This document shows, in pieces, positions 24,909 through 36,589 of a stretch of DNA of 64,000 nucleotides. This DNA comes from Excoecaria cochinchinensis (taxonomy: Eukaryota > Streptophyta > Magnoliopsida > Malpighiales > Euphorbiaceae): the NCBI GenBank assembly GCA_947683425.1, contig CANTUQ010000109.1, positions 2,324,501 to 2,388,500 on the forward strand, read 5' to 3'. Each line of letters starts with the position of its first letter. Position 1 is the stretch's first letter. The position numbers and the translations under genes were made by a program. The notes beneath the pieces are model-generated. The model made no database searches and was not told where the DNA came from. It was given only the letters and a program-made list of their open reading frames with translations.

Positions 24909-26779
24909 AATTGGTTAGTTATTGTGATGTTTAATTATTGTATTAATGTGTAATTGATATATAATGATTAATTAAATTAGTATGTGTGTGTATTAATTTT
25001 AATTAAGTTAGATTAATTAAGATATGAAAATGGGAGGAATTATTTGAAGTTACCATTATGCCCCTAAGTTGCCCTAGTTTTGGAGTATAAAAAGAAAAGG
25101 ATGAGCAAAATTGAAGGGGGCTCTCGGATTGCATAGAAAGAAAAAGAAAAAGAAAAGAAAAGAGAGGAAGAAGAAGCCATTGCAAACACAGAGAACCAAG
25201 AAACAGAAAAAAAAAAGAAAGTGAGAGCAAAAGAGAGAGTAAGAAAGAACTGAGAGCAAGAGAGATACCAAAGAACCAAAATCAAAAGAAATAAAAGGGA
25301 AATAGAAGAGAAGAAGAGAGGAGGAGCAGACCCAGGCCAACGGAAACCCACAGCGCCGGAGAGAAGAGGAAAAAGGAAGAAAAGAAGGGAGAGAAGGCGT
25401 CGCCTCCGCCGGCCACCTCCGACGCCGGATTCAGGCACGCGCCCCGCCGCTCGACTGCCGAGGTCCAGACGCACCTCTCCATGTCGTCCGATCATCCACC
25501 GCTTGCCGGAGGAGGGCGCGTCGAGGCAAAACGCCGGTGAAGGACAGTGACGCTTTATCGCGTTTTCCGGCCAAACGCCACCACATTCCGGCGCGTGGCC
25601 ACCGGATCTGGACTCCCGACGAGGCGATCTACGAGGCGGTGAGGGAGGTATCGTCAACTGCCGCTCCGGCGAATCTCTGGCGAGGGAAATCCGGTGAGTC
25701 TATTTTATATTTATTTATTTTAATATATTATTAATTAATATTAATTAATATTATTATTATAATTAATATTATTATTATTATTAATTAATTATTTATTTAT
25801 TATTATTATTAATATTTATTTATAATTCTGTTTTTATTATTTCTATTATTTTATTTAATATTTATTATTCTGTTTTTGTGATTATTTAATATTATTATTA
25901 TTATTATCATTATTGATTATTGTTATTATTATTGTTATTTATTTATGCAATTATTTATGTATTCGTTTATTTATTTATTTAGAAATATGTAATTTTTATT
26001 TCATTCTATTTTATTTATTTATGGTCTGTAATAATAAAATGGTTTTCGACCGCTTTTAAAAAGAACCACCACACAAATGTTTTATACCAAAATGAAATGT
26101 TTACTAAATACAATTGGACCAATGTCCTATTTTTACCCAATAAAATAATCACACAAAAATTGTTTTCTATAATGAATGCATGCGAGGACCAATGTCCTCA
26201 TTATTAATGAATAACCCGTTTTATGCATGTATAGCACATTTATAAATGAGGGTTGTATTCTGCCCTTAGTATTATTGTAAATTTATTTCATGCTTTAATG
26301 CTATTTTATTTTATGCTCTTAAATGGATGAATGCGCTTCAATTTAAATTGCATCGTGTGGAGAGAGAGCGAATCAATGTTAATTAAAATTTAATCATAAA
26401 GTATTCGAGGTAGAAATAGATGAGAAATCCCAAACCCAGCTCTGGTCTTTGGGCTCAAAGAGGCTAGAGGTCTACCCTTCAAGACACCTTTTTGTGCCAC
26501 GAGACTTTAGCGCTAATCGTAGGCTCTTTAGGGCGAGAGGTTTACCTTCCAAGACCCCTCTGGCTGGTCCAAAATGGATACTAAGCGCAGTCTTAGGCTC
26601 TCCGAGGCGAGAGAAACTTTTCCAATGTTCTATTGGGTGGCGACTCCATGAAACCTCCTTGTTGCCCAACATAGACGCACTTGCAATTTATTGCAAGCTG
26701 TCAACGGACCCACAATTGCCCGATCGCCCACGTGCGGGCGGTCAGAATGGGCGGCCGCGGGGATCTGGCGCGCATCACA
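24591..26779 (+). repeat. 3' LTR of the plus-strand Gypsy element
   Basis: This 2189-bp LTR starts TGTAGACACCGGGTCCC and ends GCGCATCACA. It holds a (TA)n microsatellite (24837-24905) and a GC-rich block at 25370-25690 ending in AATCCGGTGAGT, which could be a splice donor. Its end abuts the inverted Gypsy copy at 26780 with no intervening DNA. Confidence 0.92.
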
Positions 26780-26781
26780 GC

Positions 26782-27300
26782 CGCCATCGTGCTAACCCTT
26801 CTGAAATTTGAAGTGGTAGTGCCGTGGTCGTGCTAACCCTCCTTAGAGTGGTAGTGCCGCCATCGTACTAACCCTCTGGGATTCGAAGTGGTAGTGCCGT
26901 GGTCGTGCTAACCTTCCGTAGAATGGTAGTGCCACCATCGTGCTAACCCTTCTGGAATTTGAAGTGGTAGTGCCGTGGTCGTGCTAACCTTCCGTAGAAT
27001 GGTAGTGCCGCCATCGTGCTAACCCTTCTGAAATTTGAAGTGGTAGTGCCGTGGTCGTGCTAACCTTCCGTAGAATGGTAGTGTCGCCATCGTGCTAACC
27101 CTTCTGGAATTTGAAGTGGTAGTGTCGTGGTCGTGCTAACCCTCCGTAGAGTAGTAGTGCCGCCATCGTGCTAACCCTTCGATTTGCTGAAGTGGTGCCC
27201 CCTGAGAGGTCTTGGGTTGGTCACCCCTTGAGAGGTCTTTGGTTGGTTGCCCCCTGAGAGGTCTTTGATTAATTTGAGAATTGCCTCTTGAGAGGGCTTT
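26782..27300 (-). repeat. Inverted copies of the Gypsy tandem-repeat blocks
   Basis: 26782-27185 holds at least ten GCCGCCATCGTGCTAACCC and GCCGTGGTCGTGCTAACC units. 27190-27300 holds about four CCCCTGAGAGGTCTT units. Both match the 24009-24430 blocks in reverse complement, with more copies of the first unit here. Confidence 0.9.
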
Positions 27301-28733
27301 GATTAATGCTTGGATTGATTATTGAACTGATGTCTGGATTGATGCTGTTTTGGTGGTTTTTTTGGATTGATATTTGTGTTGATGTTGTCACTTGCCTTTT
27401 GACGGTGTTCGCATCGAATATTTCTTTCTGCAAGACTTAGAAAGCAAAATATGCAGGAAAAGTGGTGAGCATGCATGTGAGGTGCATATGTATGCAGGAA
27501 TGTAGGACTAGAATTCATTTATGTGGATTTGGAGGTGACGACCGGTTTGACCGTAGTCTTCGGTAGGATCAATGCCCCCTAGAGTTGCTTTTGAATTTCA
27601 TGCCTTTGGGGATTTTGAGGTTCTCTTCTGATACCTGTATTCATTGTTTGAAGGTAGTGCGTCCCTTGTGGATTTTCACACTAGCTTTTCTTAGCGGGAG
27701 ATGCGTCCTCGTCAGATTTTCACATAACCCTATGCCTTATTTTTTATTTTTTATTTTTTTTTGCCTGGAATGGACCCAACCCAATCCAGCGGCTTTTATT
27801 TATTTCATTTTTTTTGTAGGGCAGACTGCCTGTTGCCAGGTTTTCACCCTACCCTTTGGCCTAACTTTTGCTTAGAGCGCCAGTCACTGTTTTCATCTCT
27901 AACGGCCCCCCCCCTTTTTTTTGTGCGAGAGAAGTTGGAGTTATTGCGAAAGGTCTTTCGGGTATGATTGGCATGTGCTTATGTCTCCGATATTGGTTGT
28001 ATGAGCTTGGTTCTTTATTGGGAAGGTGCTGTAGGATTGGCTTCACAGTAGGTAGCAAGATGAGTTGGCTGAAGTGCCTGAGTAGCGAGAACGGTAGAGG
28101 GTAGATGATAATAATGTGCTGGTTTTATATCGGACTCAGACAACTTTGAGTGTGCAAGATGAACTGCCCTGGTTATGCCAATACATCTTTGCATAAATGC
28201 ATATATTTCAATCTGATTTTATAACACATGATCACTATTTGGCATTAACTCGAAAAATATGAGACCTCATCTAATCTCGGGATAGATCTTGAGAGCATCG
28301 AACTCCTGTTATCAATCAGCCCTCGCGGGTCTTCTTGATTGAATATTTTCTCTCTTCTTCTTTTTTTTTTATTTATTTAGCCTCTGCCATGAACCCTCCT
28401 TCAGTTTGTCAGTATTGGTTGAATTTGTTTTCATCTTCGTCAGCCGGGGGGACTGCTGCTTCTGAGAGTGGCTCCTCTTGGTATCAAAGTCTTGGTCTTA
28501 GCTCTTGTGCAGACTGGTTGAGGTGATGGGTTCCTTATTTGGGGCATGAAAATGAAGTTTCACGTTTAGCCTTTATTGGCTTTGGCGGTTCGAACCCTGG
28601 GATGGCCTTTCAATGGTTGGGATAGGGTGACAGGTTGGGCTTGGATGATCTGGGATACTTTTATCGGTTTTTGTGGTTTAAACCCTGGAATGGCCTTTCA
28701 ACGGTCAGGGTTGGATGGATGGTTTGTGAATTA

Positions 28734-28862
28734 GCCTTCTAGGTCCCTTTCAGATTTCTTTTGGGCTTTCCTAATAAACCACTCCTTATCATTAATTTTC
28801 TTTCTATTAAGCGCATCAACAGCTCTAGCAGCATCATCCACATTCTCAAAGTTGACAAATAT
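28734..28862 (-). pseudogene. Poly(A)-binding protein RRM fragment inside Gypsy
   Basis: The minus strand reads FVNFENVDDAARAVDALN, then KEWFIRKAQKKSERDLE. This matches the third RRM of plant cytoplasmic PABP, including the RNP1-like FVNFEN, the helix after it and the KAQKKSERE linker. Upstream and downstream exons of PABP are not visible. The fragment lies in the internal region of a gag-only Gypsy element on the same strand as gag, so it was probably picked up by the element or was a nested pseudogene. PABP itself binds mRNA poly(A) tails; this 43-codon piece has no function by itself. Confidence 0.8.
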
Positions 28863-28869
28863 AAAACGG

Positions 28870-29680
28870 ATTTGAACAAAACTCGCCCCCAAATAGCATT
28901 CCCTTGCAAGCTTCATTCAAGTCATGAAGTTACACATACGTGCACTTTGCATCTTAACCACTGGGACCGTTGTGGTTCAATCTAGTTAAGCATTGGGTTT
29001 TAGCAAGAAACTTAGCGATAAGGGTTCTGGATGGTCAAAGGTCAATCATAATTGATTTTGAGGGTGCACATTTCAAAGGGGGTCAGGAGGAAAGAGGTCA
29101 TATGGTTTGGTCCTGATGGGTCATATATTTCTCGTGGAGGTCCTGAGTTTTATTCGTCCAACTTTTGATGTAGATTTTTGGGTTTGATCTTATTTGGTAG
29201 CGCCATACGCAACTTAGATATTGTGGATGCAAAGAAATGGCTTTCAAAATTCAGTTCATCATCATGTTGGCACGTGGGAGTAGTAAGAACGTCCTTGTCA
29301 ATTTTCAGCATGTCACACCAGGTCCAGGCAGAGGTTTTTATTTTTTTTATCTCTCAAAATTATCCTCTCCTCAAGAGTTATATCAGACGCTATCAAGATT
29401 TTGTTTGGATTCCCCAAAGTTCCGAGACTAGATGGAGCCGTATTAATTGAATTAGTGTCAAAATGAATGCATCATGACCATGTGAAATAAAATCATTAGG
29501 AATACCATACAAATAAGCAACTTGTTCAATTTATTAAAAATAACCAAACTGTCATAAGTAGTTCTTGAAATGAAGAGAATTAAGGCATCTAAAAAAAAAC
29601 ATGATCTTATTTCCCACTCTCCCGACGAGTGTCAGCGACTTATTCATATCCTCCCACAAGATATGCCATTCTAGTGGACC
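28870..29680. other. Unassigned internal sequence of the minus Gypsy element
   Basis: No domain was recognised. It has no obvious counterpart in the plus element, so it may be a further captured or inserted segment. Short open frames exist on plus but show no family signature. Confidence 0.35.
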
Positions 29681-29688
29681 GGATCCGA

Positions 29689-31107
29689 TCACATATTTGG
29701 TGGAGGGACTGCATTGTAGGCTGGGTTGCTCTTCTTCTCGCTCTTCTCAGGGTCCGAGATCTGTTTAGTATCAATAAGATCTTGGATCTTATTCCTCAAA
29801 GTTCGGCAGTAATCAGTCGAGTGCCCAGTGTGTTGATGGTAGGCGCAGTACTGATCATCTCTATGCCCTGGCTGTCCTTGATTCATGGCTGGTCTGGGTG
29901 CTAGTGGTTGTAGCTTGCCTAATTTCATCAATCTCTCCAATACCCATAACAAAGAGCGGCCTAAATTAGAGTAGTGCCTCTGGCCTTGCCCAACTAAAGT
30001 TGCTGCAACTTCTACTGGCTTGCCATTTCTGCCGTTACTGCTCCCGGTGCCATTTGATCTGTACCCTGATTGGTTCCCAAAGTTCCTCCCAACAAAGTTA
30101 TTTTGGCTTGATTTCTTTGCTAGGTAAGCAGCTTCAGCCTCTACAGCAATATCCTTAAGCGATTCCCAGTCTTTGAGCCCCTTAAAACTGAGCAAATCTT
30201 TTAGGTAAGGGCAGGAGTTCCTGATAAATAGCCTAATCTGGTCAGCAGTGTCAGGCTTTTGCTTCATCTCCATGACCCTGTTTCTCCATTTGGTGAGGTA
30301 TTCGTGAAATGACTCATCACTCCTCTGTTGTAAAAGCTCAAGGTCCTTTAGGGTGACCTCCATCTTAGTGCTGCAGTCGTATTGCTTCATGAATTCATCA
30401 GTCAGAAGGTCCCAGTCCTCTTTGGATCTCCTATCCAGCCCGTGGTACTAGTCTACTGCCGGACCTACCAGACTAAGGCAAAAATATTCCACCTTTTGCT
30501 TTTTACTCAACCCGGTGCCTTTCATTACCAGGGTATACTGCTTGATGTGTGCAGATGGGTCAGAAGTACCATCGAATTTCGGCAGCTCAGGTATCTTGAA
30601 CCTTTGGGGTAGCAGCTCTTCATCCCCTAGATCTCTGTCCTCAGGGTTGATCCCTTTTCCAGCTGATAACATGCGGGTGATAGTTTCAATCTGCTGTCTC
30701 ATCCCCCTCAGAGTCTCATCCTCTAACCTGGGTGCTCTGCCCCTCACAGCTTGTTGGATCATTAGCTCTTCATCTTCCTCCTTTATCAAAAAGTCATCAT
30801 TAGGATTGGGGATCCTTTCCCCTCTTGGTTCGATGGGTGCGGCAGCTCTATGCTCGTTGACAGGTTGATGGGCAGCAACTCCAACGAGAGGAGCCTCCCC
30901 ACCAACAAGTGGTTCGGCTTGCTCTCGAGGAGGGGCTACCGGCGCTTGTGGAGCAACAGGCGGCTGCGGAGCAATGGGTGCTTGTGGAACAGGAGGGTGA
31001 GCAATTCTTTCGGCCATAGCGCCCATCATTTCTAACATTCTTCGCTCAAAATCTTCTAATATCCTAGCAAGGTCTTGAGTGGTCAAAGTTCCAGTCTCTT
31101 CTGCCAT
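29689..31107 (-). pseudogene. Gypsy gag, second copy, one nonsense codon
   Basis: It starts MAEETGTLTTQD at 31107 and is homologous to 20542-21957 along its whole length, ending PPPNM. A TAG at 30448-30450 stands where the other copy has Trp (GPAVDWYHG). The frame is otherwise open and keeps the His/Cys-rich DDQYCAYHQHTGHSTDYC motif. Because each gag copy has a single, different stop, they decayed independently. Confidence 0.88.
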
Positions 31108-31987
31108 CGAGGATGGTTCACTTGTTGTGGAGAGTGACTCAGAATCCCAATTAAGCACTAATTCAAGCGATCCAAAGGGCGAGTCCGTACTTACTAGCCG
31201 ACCGTCAAGACCTCTAATCCACTTAGATGAATCTATAATGGCTGAAAATTTTAAATTGTTAGAATGATGCATGGATGATATGTACAATGAATGATCGTGA
31301 GCTATGCAGCATTTACAACCACACGCAAGCAAGTGGATCCTTCCAACCTTTTAACTCCCGCACCGAGGTCAAATAGTCTATTCCTAGGTGGGCTTGACCC
31401 ATGGGTTAACGGGGAACCCAATGGGCGCGTATAGTGCACGGTGGAAAACCGGCAGCATAACAATCTTAATTTAAACCACATGCGCATGGAATTATATATT
31501 TGGACCTTTCAAACAGACTAAAATGAGCCCACCGGGGCATGAAAGCCTTTGATGAGTGCCCGATTAATATGTTTGAATTGATTTGATATACAAGGGCTCA
31601 CATAACAAGCATTGTATTAAGGTACATGTAACCTATGGAAAGTATCTATTGCCATTACATGAGCTTTGGTCAAGGGTGATGATACTTTAAGGCTACCCAA
31701 GCATGGTCCCTGCCAACGGATCGAGTATAACGACCAATTGGGTCTCCATTTGATATATCAAGATGGTAAGAGGCTTGAGCTGGTGATTATCCTTAACACT
31801 CCCCCACATTGAGTGAATGTAAGGTCGTGCTTCAGGAATGCACCGAGGCTAAAAGAGGGACCAAACTAGCATAATTCTAAGGCTCTAGCATGGATGCAAT
31901 GCAATTTAGATGAGAGATGAAATTTTAGTTTTAAAAACCCAATTATACATTTTAACCAAGATATTTTCAGAGCAAAGTCACAAACAG

Positions 31988-32005
31988 TCCCCAATGGAGT
32001 CGCCA
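31988..32005 (-). promoter_or_regulatory. Gypsy primer-binding site, minus element
   Basis: On the minus strand TGGCGACTCCATTGGGGA starts one base after the LTR end, matching 19386-19403 with one difference. Confidence 0.8.
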
Positions 32006-32006
32006 C

Positions 32007-33034
32007 TGTGACGCGCGCCGGAACCAGCAAGGCCCTCGTCCGGAATCCGCTTTAGGATTCGAGGGATAGGTTCGCGTCTTTTCTGATCTTAGGTGTTATG
32101 AGATATTTTCGGCACCTCCTTTCACAATAGAACATTGAAAAGGACCATCCATCGCCATAACACCTTTAGGCACTTTTGAGGTATTTTGGAGTCGCCACCC
32201 AATTTATAAGAAATTGGGAAAGTTTAACCTCTTATCGGTCTAAACCAGAGATGGTGTCCGGAACATCACACTTATTGGTGCCTTGGTTAATTATAAATGG
32301 GTTTCTAAATTATAAAATTTCATTCCTCATCTCACGCGATTAATGCATTGAATTTAAAGCGCACGTTCACATCGTAAGCGATAAATAAAGCAGAAAAATA
32401 AATAAATTACAAAATAAAAATGGGACAGAATAATCCCCCGAAATAAATAATAGAAATAACTAAAAATGGGACAGGACAATCCCCCAAATGAATAATAAAA
32501 GAATTATAGACTAAAGAATAAATAAACACACAAAGAGAATTGAAATGAAAACATACATAAATCGGGCTATTCATTTAGGAACATTGGTTCCTTTTTATTA
32601 TTTAGAAAAATTGGAGAACCATTTTTTAGGGCATTGATTGGAGAAAAGACCGGGATGAGTGATCCCATTTTATGAAAATTAGTTTTCCATTTTGAAGGTG
32701 AGCTTTTATTGGCTAAAATAGGACACTGGTCCATTTTATTAAGAAAAATTCCAAATTATTAATTATATAAAAAGGTGATTTTCTATAGCGCGAACAATTT
32801 AAAATATATATTTTACACACAATACATAAAAATAATATAAATAAAATAAACTAAACAATTAAGATGCAAACTCTAAATTTGGATGTTCTTCGGTTTCCTA
32901 ATCCCTGATCTGAGCATGCGTATGACTCGTACAACCGTACAAGTATTGAAGCGACGAAAAAAATAAAATAAAGTGTTAGTAAAGTAAATTAAATAATTGA
33001 TATAAAAATAAATAAATTAATTAACTAAAACTAG
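32007..33034 (-). repeat. Gypsy 5' LTR, first segment, before CACTA-A
   Basis: It begins (plus) TGTGACGCGCGCCGG and is a diverged subfamily of the LTR at 24591-26779. It is interrupted at 33034 by CACTA-A and resumes at 35113 and 39710. The outer end of this LTR is not seen in the window. Confidence 0.75.
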
Positions 33035-33049
33035 CACTACAAGAAAATA

Positions 33050-33672
33050 TAGTTTTCGCGACGGATATTTAGCGACGGAAAAATTTCCGTCGCTAATTAG
33101 CGACGGAATGTCGTTTCCGTCGCTAATTAGCGACGGAATGTCCTTTCCGTCGCTAATTAGCTACGGAAAAAAATTTCGTCGCTAAAAATGGCGGGAATAA
33201 TTTCCCTCCAGTTTTAGCGACCGAAATTACGACGGAAATCGAATTCCGTCGCTAATTTTAGCGACGGAATTTGAATATCGTCGCTAAAATTATTTAAAAA
33301 AAAATTAATTTATTTTATTAGCGACGGAATTAATTTCCGTCGTTAAATAAAATTAAATATATTAATTAAAATATTTTTAGCGACGGAAATTAAATCCGTC
33401 GCTAATTTTAGCGACGGAAATTAGTATCCGTCGCTAAATTTATAAAAAAAGTAATTTTTTTTAGCGACGGAATTAAGTTCCGTCGTTAAATAAAATTAAT
33501 TGTATTAATTAAAATATTTTTAGCGACGGATTAGTTTTCCGTCGTTAAAAAAAATTAAATATATTAATTAAAATATTTTTAGCGACGGAATAGTATATCC
33601 GTCGCTAATTTTTAGCGACGGTATACTTATACCGTCGCTATTTAGCGACGGTATTTTTCCCGTCGCTAAAAA
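33050..33672. repeat. CACTA-A left subterminal repeats (GCGACGG type)
   Basis: About 20 copies of TAGCGACGGAA and its complement TTCCGTCGCTA are arranged as back-to-back short palindromes separated by AT-rich spacers. In CACTA elements such arrays are transposase-binding sites. Confidence 0.9.
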
Positions 33673-33784
33673 TAAGGGTTTTAAATTCCCTTTTCCCTCC
33701 TTTCTTTTCCCTCTCTCTCTTCTTTTCCCTCTCTCTTCTTTTCCCTCTCTCCCTCACGCTGTCTCTTCCTCCTTTTGCCCAGCC

Positions 33785-34015
33785 CTTGCATGCCCACCGC
33801 CAGATCTGGCCAGCTACCGCCGTCGGAAGCCGCCGCCGATCGGTCCGCGTTCGCCTGTGCCGCCTGCTTCCTCATCCGCGCCGTTTGCTCCTCCTTCTTC
33901 TCCCTCCCTTCCTGGCTCACGCTTTCTCTTCCTCCTTCTGCCCACCGCCAGATCTGGCCAGCTACCGCCGCCGGAAGCCCACCGCCGATCGGTCCGCGTC
34001 CGCCGGAAGCCTCCA
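33785..34015 (+). repeat. GC-rich tandem duplication inside CACTA-A
   Basis: A unit starting CCCACCGCCAGATCTGGCC and running through GATCGGTCCGCG occurs twice, near 33789 and 33943, about 154 bp apart. Open frames here exist in several phases, show no domain and look like a by-product of GC content. The block may derive from a leader or promoter region. Confidence 0.7.
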
Positions 34016-34499
34016 CGCGTGCTCCCTGGTTCTGCCGCCCCCGAGGTCCAGATTCCTCCTTATTTATTTGTTAATATATATTATTTTATTTAAGTTTTAA
34101 TTTTACTTCAATTTTATTATTGTACATTAAATTTATTTTATTATAGTTTTAATTTTGAGTTATATTTGTTTGTATATTTATTATTTTGTGTATTGATTTT
34201 GTGTTATAATTGTTATTATATATTTGTAATTTGTTAAAATTTGTGGGATTTTTGTTTTTACTTTAATAACTTTAATTTGTATCACTTTAATAACTTTTAT
34301 CCAGAAAAAAAAAAATACATGCTTCTAGTAGTATTATTAGAAAATAATTAACTTAATAATTTATTTGAGGATTTTAGTAGTATTAATTTTTTCAAGTAGT
34401 TTATTATTAGTGTTATTAGTCTTAGCAGGAATATTGTTAAATAATAAAATAATATGATTTATTGTTCTTAGTATTATTAGAAAATAATAAACTTAACAC

Positions 34500-34568
<69 letters not shown>

Positions 34569-34614
34569 TTGTATTGTTGTTATTATTTAATTTTTTTATA
34601 TGCTTTTTAAATTA

Positions 34615-35090
34615 CTGACCCGATGGAATATTAAATTTCGTCGAAAATTTCTAATTTTTTTTTTTAATTTTTTAAAAAATTCCCGACGGAATTTAAATTC
34701 CGTCGGTAAATTACCGACGGAATATTAAATTCCGTCGGTAAATTTTGAATTTTTTTTTATTTTTTTTAATTGCCGACGGAATTTAATATTCCGTCGGCAA
34801 TTTTCCCGACGGAATATTAAATTCCGTCGGGAATTTTTTTTTTAAAAATAAAAATATTTTAGAATTTTCCGACAGAATATTAAATTCCGTCGGGAAAATT
34901 GCCGACGGAATTTAATATTCCGTCGGAAAAATTGCCGACAGAAAAATATTTCCGTCGGCAAATTGCCGACGGAATAATATTTCCGTCGGCAATTTTTACC
35001 TACGACTTCATTGCCGACGGAATGCAATTCCGTCGGCAATTGAAGTTCCCGACGGAAAATCTTAAATTTCCGTCGGGAATTTCCGTCGGG
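34615..35090. repeat. CACTA-A right subterminal repeats (CCGACGG type)
   Basis: Repeated ATTGCCGACGGAAT, TTCCCGACGGAAT and their complements form short hairpins. The core differs from the left end of the same element by one base pair and one inserted base (GCCGACGG versus GCGACGG). Confidence 0.9.
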
Positions 35091-35112
35091 AAATCCTTAA
35101 ATTCTTGTAGTG

Positions 35113-35180
35113 TAGCTTAATAAAGCAATTAATTAAAGTAATTAATAAATTAATCAAATAATAATAAGAAAGATGACACC

Positions 35181-35235
<55 letters not shown>

Positions 35236-35453
35236 TTTATAACCTATTAATATGAAGTGATAAATGTAATTAGGCTAGACAAATAATAATAGTAAACTAA
35301 AATAATATAAAATAACAAGATAAAAAGGACCAAATACCTAAAAATTGGAATTAAAGAATAAGAGAATTAGAGTATTCACGTGATTAACTTAGCTAAAAGA
35401 CAAAGTTTGGCCCAAAGAAGATGAAAAAAGTAAATTGAAACGTAAAAGCAAAT
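35113..35453 (-). repeat. Gypsy 5' LTR, second segment, between CACTA-A and B
   Basis: AT-rich continuation of the interrupted LTR, including an (AAT)n microsatellite at 35181-35234. It has no coding content. Confidence 0.55.
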
Positions 35454-35469
35454 TACTACAAGAATTTTG

Positions 35470-36480
35470 TGAAATAGCAACGGAAAAATAGCAACGGAAT
35501 TTTTTCCGTTGCTAAATAGCAACGGAATTCTATTTCCGTTGCTATTTTTGGTTACGTTTTACACATATAACAACGGAAATTTTTTCCAATATTTTCGGTC
35601 GCTAAAAAAGGAGGGAAAGTTTGGCGCGTAAATTTAGCAACGGAATAAAAATACCGTTGCTAAATATCGCGCGAATAAAATGCGGGAGAATTTGGAGCGA
35701 AAAATAGCAACGGAAATGTGTTTCCGTTGCTAATTTAGCAACGGAATCATTTTTCCGTTGCTAATTTAGCAACGGAAATATGGTTCCGTTGCTAAATTAG
35801 CAACGGAAAATTTATTTCGTTGCTATATTTTTCATAATAAAAAAAATGGGTCCTAAATAGCAACGGATTTTTTTTTCCGTTGCTAAATAGCAACGGAAAA
35901 CAATTCCGTTGCTATATTTTTCCTAAATTGCAACGGAAAAATAATTCCGTTGCTATTTAGCAACGGAATTCTTTTTCCGTTGCTAATTTAGCAACGGAAT
36001 ATTTATTCCGTTGCTATATTTTTCATAATAAAAAAAATGGGTCCTAAATAGCAACGGATTTTTTTTTCCGTTGCTAAATAGCAACGGAAAACAATTCCGT
36101 TGCTATATTTTTCCTAAATTGCAACGGAAAAATAATTCCGTTGCTATTTAGCAACGGAATTCTTTTTCCGTTGCTAATTTAGCAACGGAATATTTATTCC
36201 GTTGCTATATTTTTCATAATAGAAAAAAGGGGTCCTAAATAGCAACGGAATTTATTTTCCGTTGCTATTTAGCAACGGAAAATTTATTCCGTTGCTATAT
36301 TTTTCATGATAGAAAAAATGGGTCCTAAATTGCAACGGAAAAATATTTCCGTTGCTATTTAGCAACGGAATTTGTTTTCCGTTGCTATGTTTTTCATAAT
36401 AGAAAAAAGGGGTCGTAAATAGCAACGGAATAAAGTTTCCGTTGCTAAATAGCAACGGAAAATTTATTCCGTTGCTATAG
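35470..36480. repeat. CACTA-B left subterminal repeats (GCAACGG type)
   Basis: More than 30 TAGCAACGGAA / TTCCGTTGCTA units are present. A 191-bp block at 35821-36011 is repeated nearly exactly at 36012-36202 and again with more changes after 36203, showing expansion of the array by tandem duplication. Confidence 0.92.
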
Positions 36481-36589
36481 TTTTAGTTATAAGTCTAAAA
36501 TTATATAGGTGATGGAGATTTAGCAAAATTATGTGGGAAATGTGGGAGTAGAAAAAACAATAAAAGAAAGAGTAAGAGGGGGAAAGAAG

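Larger units (their letters stand above)
18340..26779 (+). mobile_element. Gag-only Gypsy (Tat/Ogre-like) element, plus strand
   Basis: The parts in order are a left-truncated 5' LTR ending TCACA at 19384, a primer-binding site at 19386-19403, gag at 20542-21957, about 2.6 kb without coding sequence, two tandem-repeat blocks (24009-24430), a purine tract AAAATTGGGGGCAAC at 24576-24590, and a complete 3' LTR at 24591-26779. No protease, RT, RNase H or integrase is present, so this is a non-autonomous derivative. Lineage assignment rests on the gag type and long LTR and is tentative. The left boundary is approximate. Confidence 0.8.
26780..32006 (-). mobile_element. Gag-only Gypsy element, minus strand, 3' end missing
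   Basis: On the minus strand it runs from the primer-binding site (31988-32005) through gag (31107 to 29689), a captured gene fragment near 28.8 kb, non-coding DNA homologous to 23-24 kb, and the two tandem-repeat blocks (27300 to 26782). It is cut inside the second block at 26780, so the polypurine tract and 3' LTR are absent. Its 5' LTR begins at 32007. Confidence 0.8.
33035..35112. mobile_element. CACTA-A, non-autonomous En/Spm element
   Basis: This 2078-bp element starts CACTACAAGAAAA and ends TTCTTGTAGTG, flanked by the 3-bp duplication TAG (33032-33034 and 35113-35115), all hallmarks of CACTA transposons. It has no transposase. The left end (33050-33672) is packed with TAGCGACGGAA hairpins and the right end (34615-35090) with GCCGACGGAA hairpins. 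The interior has a GC-rich block at 33690-34060 and a (TTA)n run at 34501-34567. Confidence 0.93.

Noticed and set aside
25064..25657. A 197-codon minus-strand frame in the Gypsy LTR, and 56758-57235 in the solo LTR
   Set aside because: Both are the GC-rich and purine-rich part of the LTR, with Arg/Lys or Ser/Phe-rich low-complexity translations.
33681..34093. Several overlapping GC-rich open frames in CACTA-A as genes
   Set aside because: They are open in several frames on both strands because of GC-rich tandem sequence, and contain no domains or splice context.
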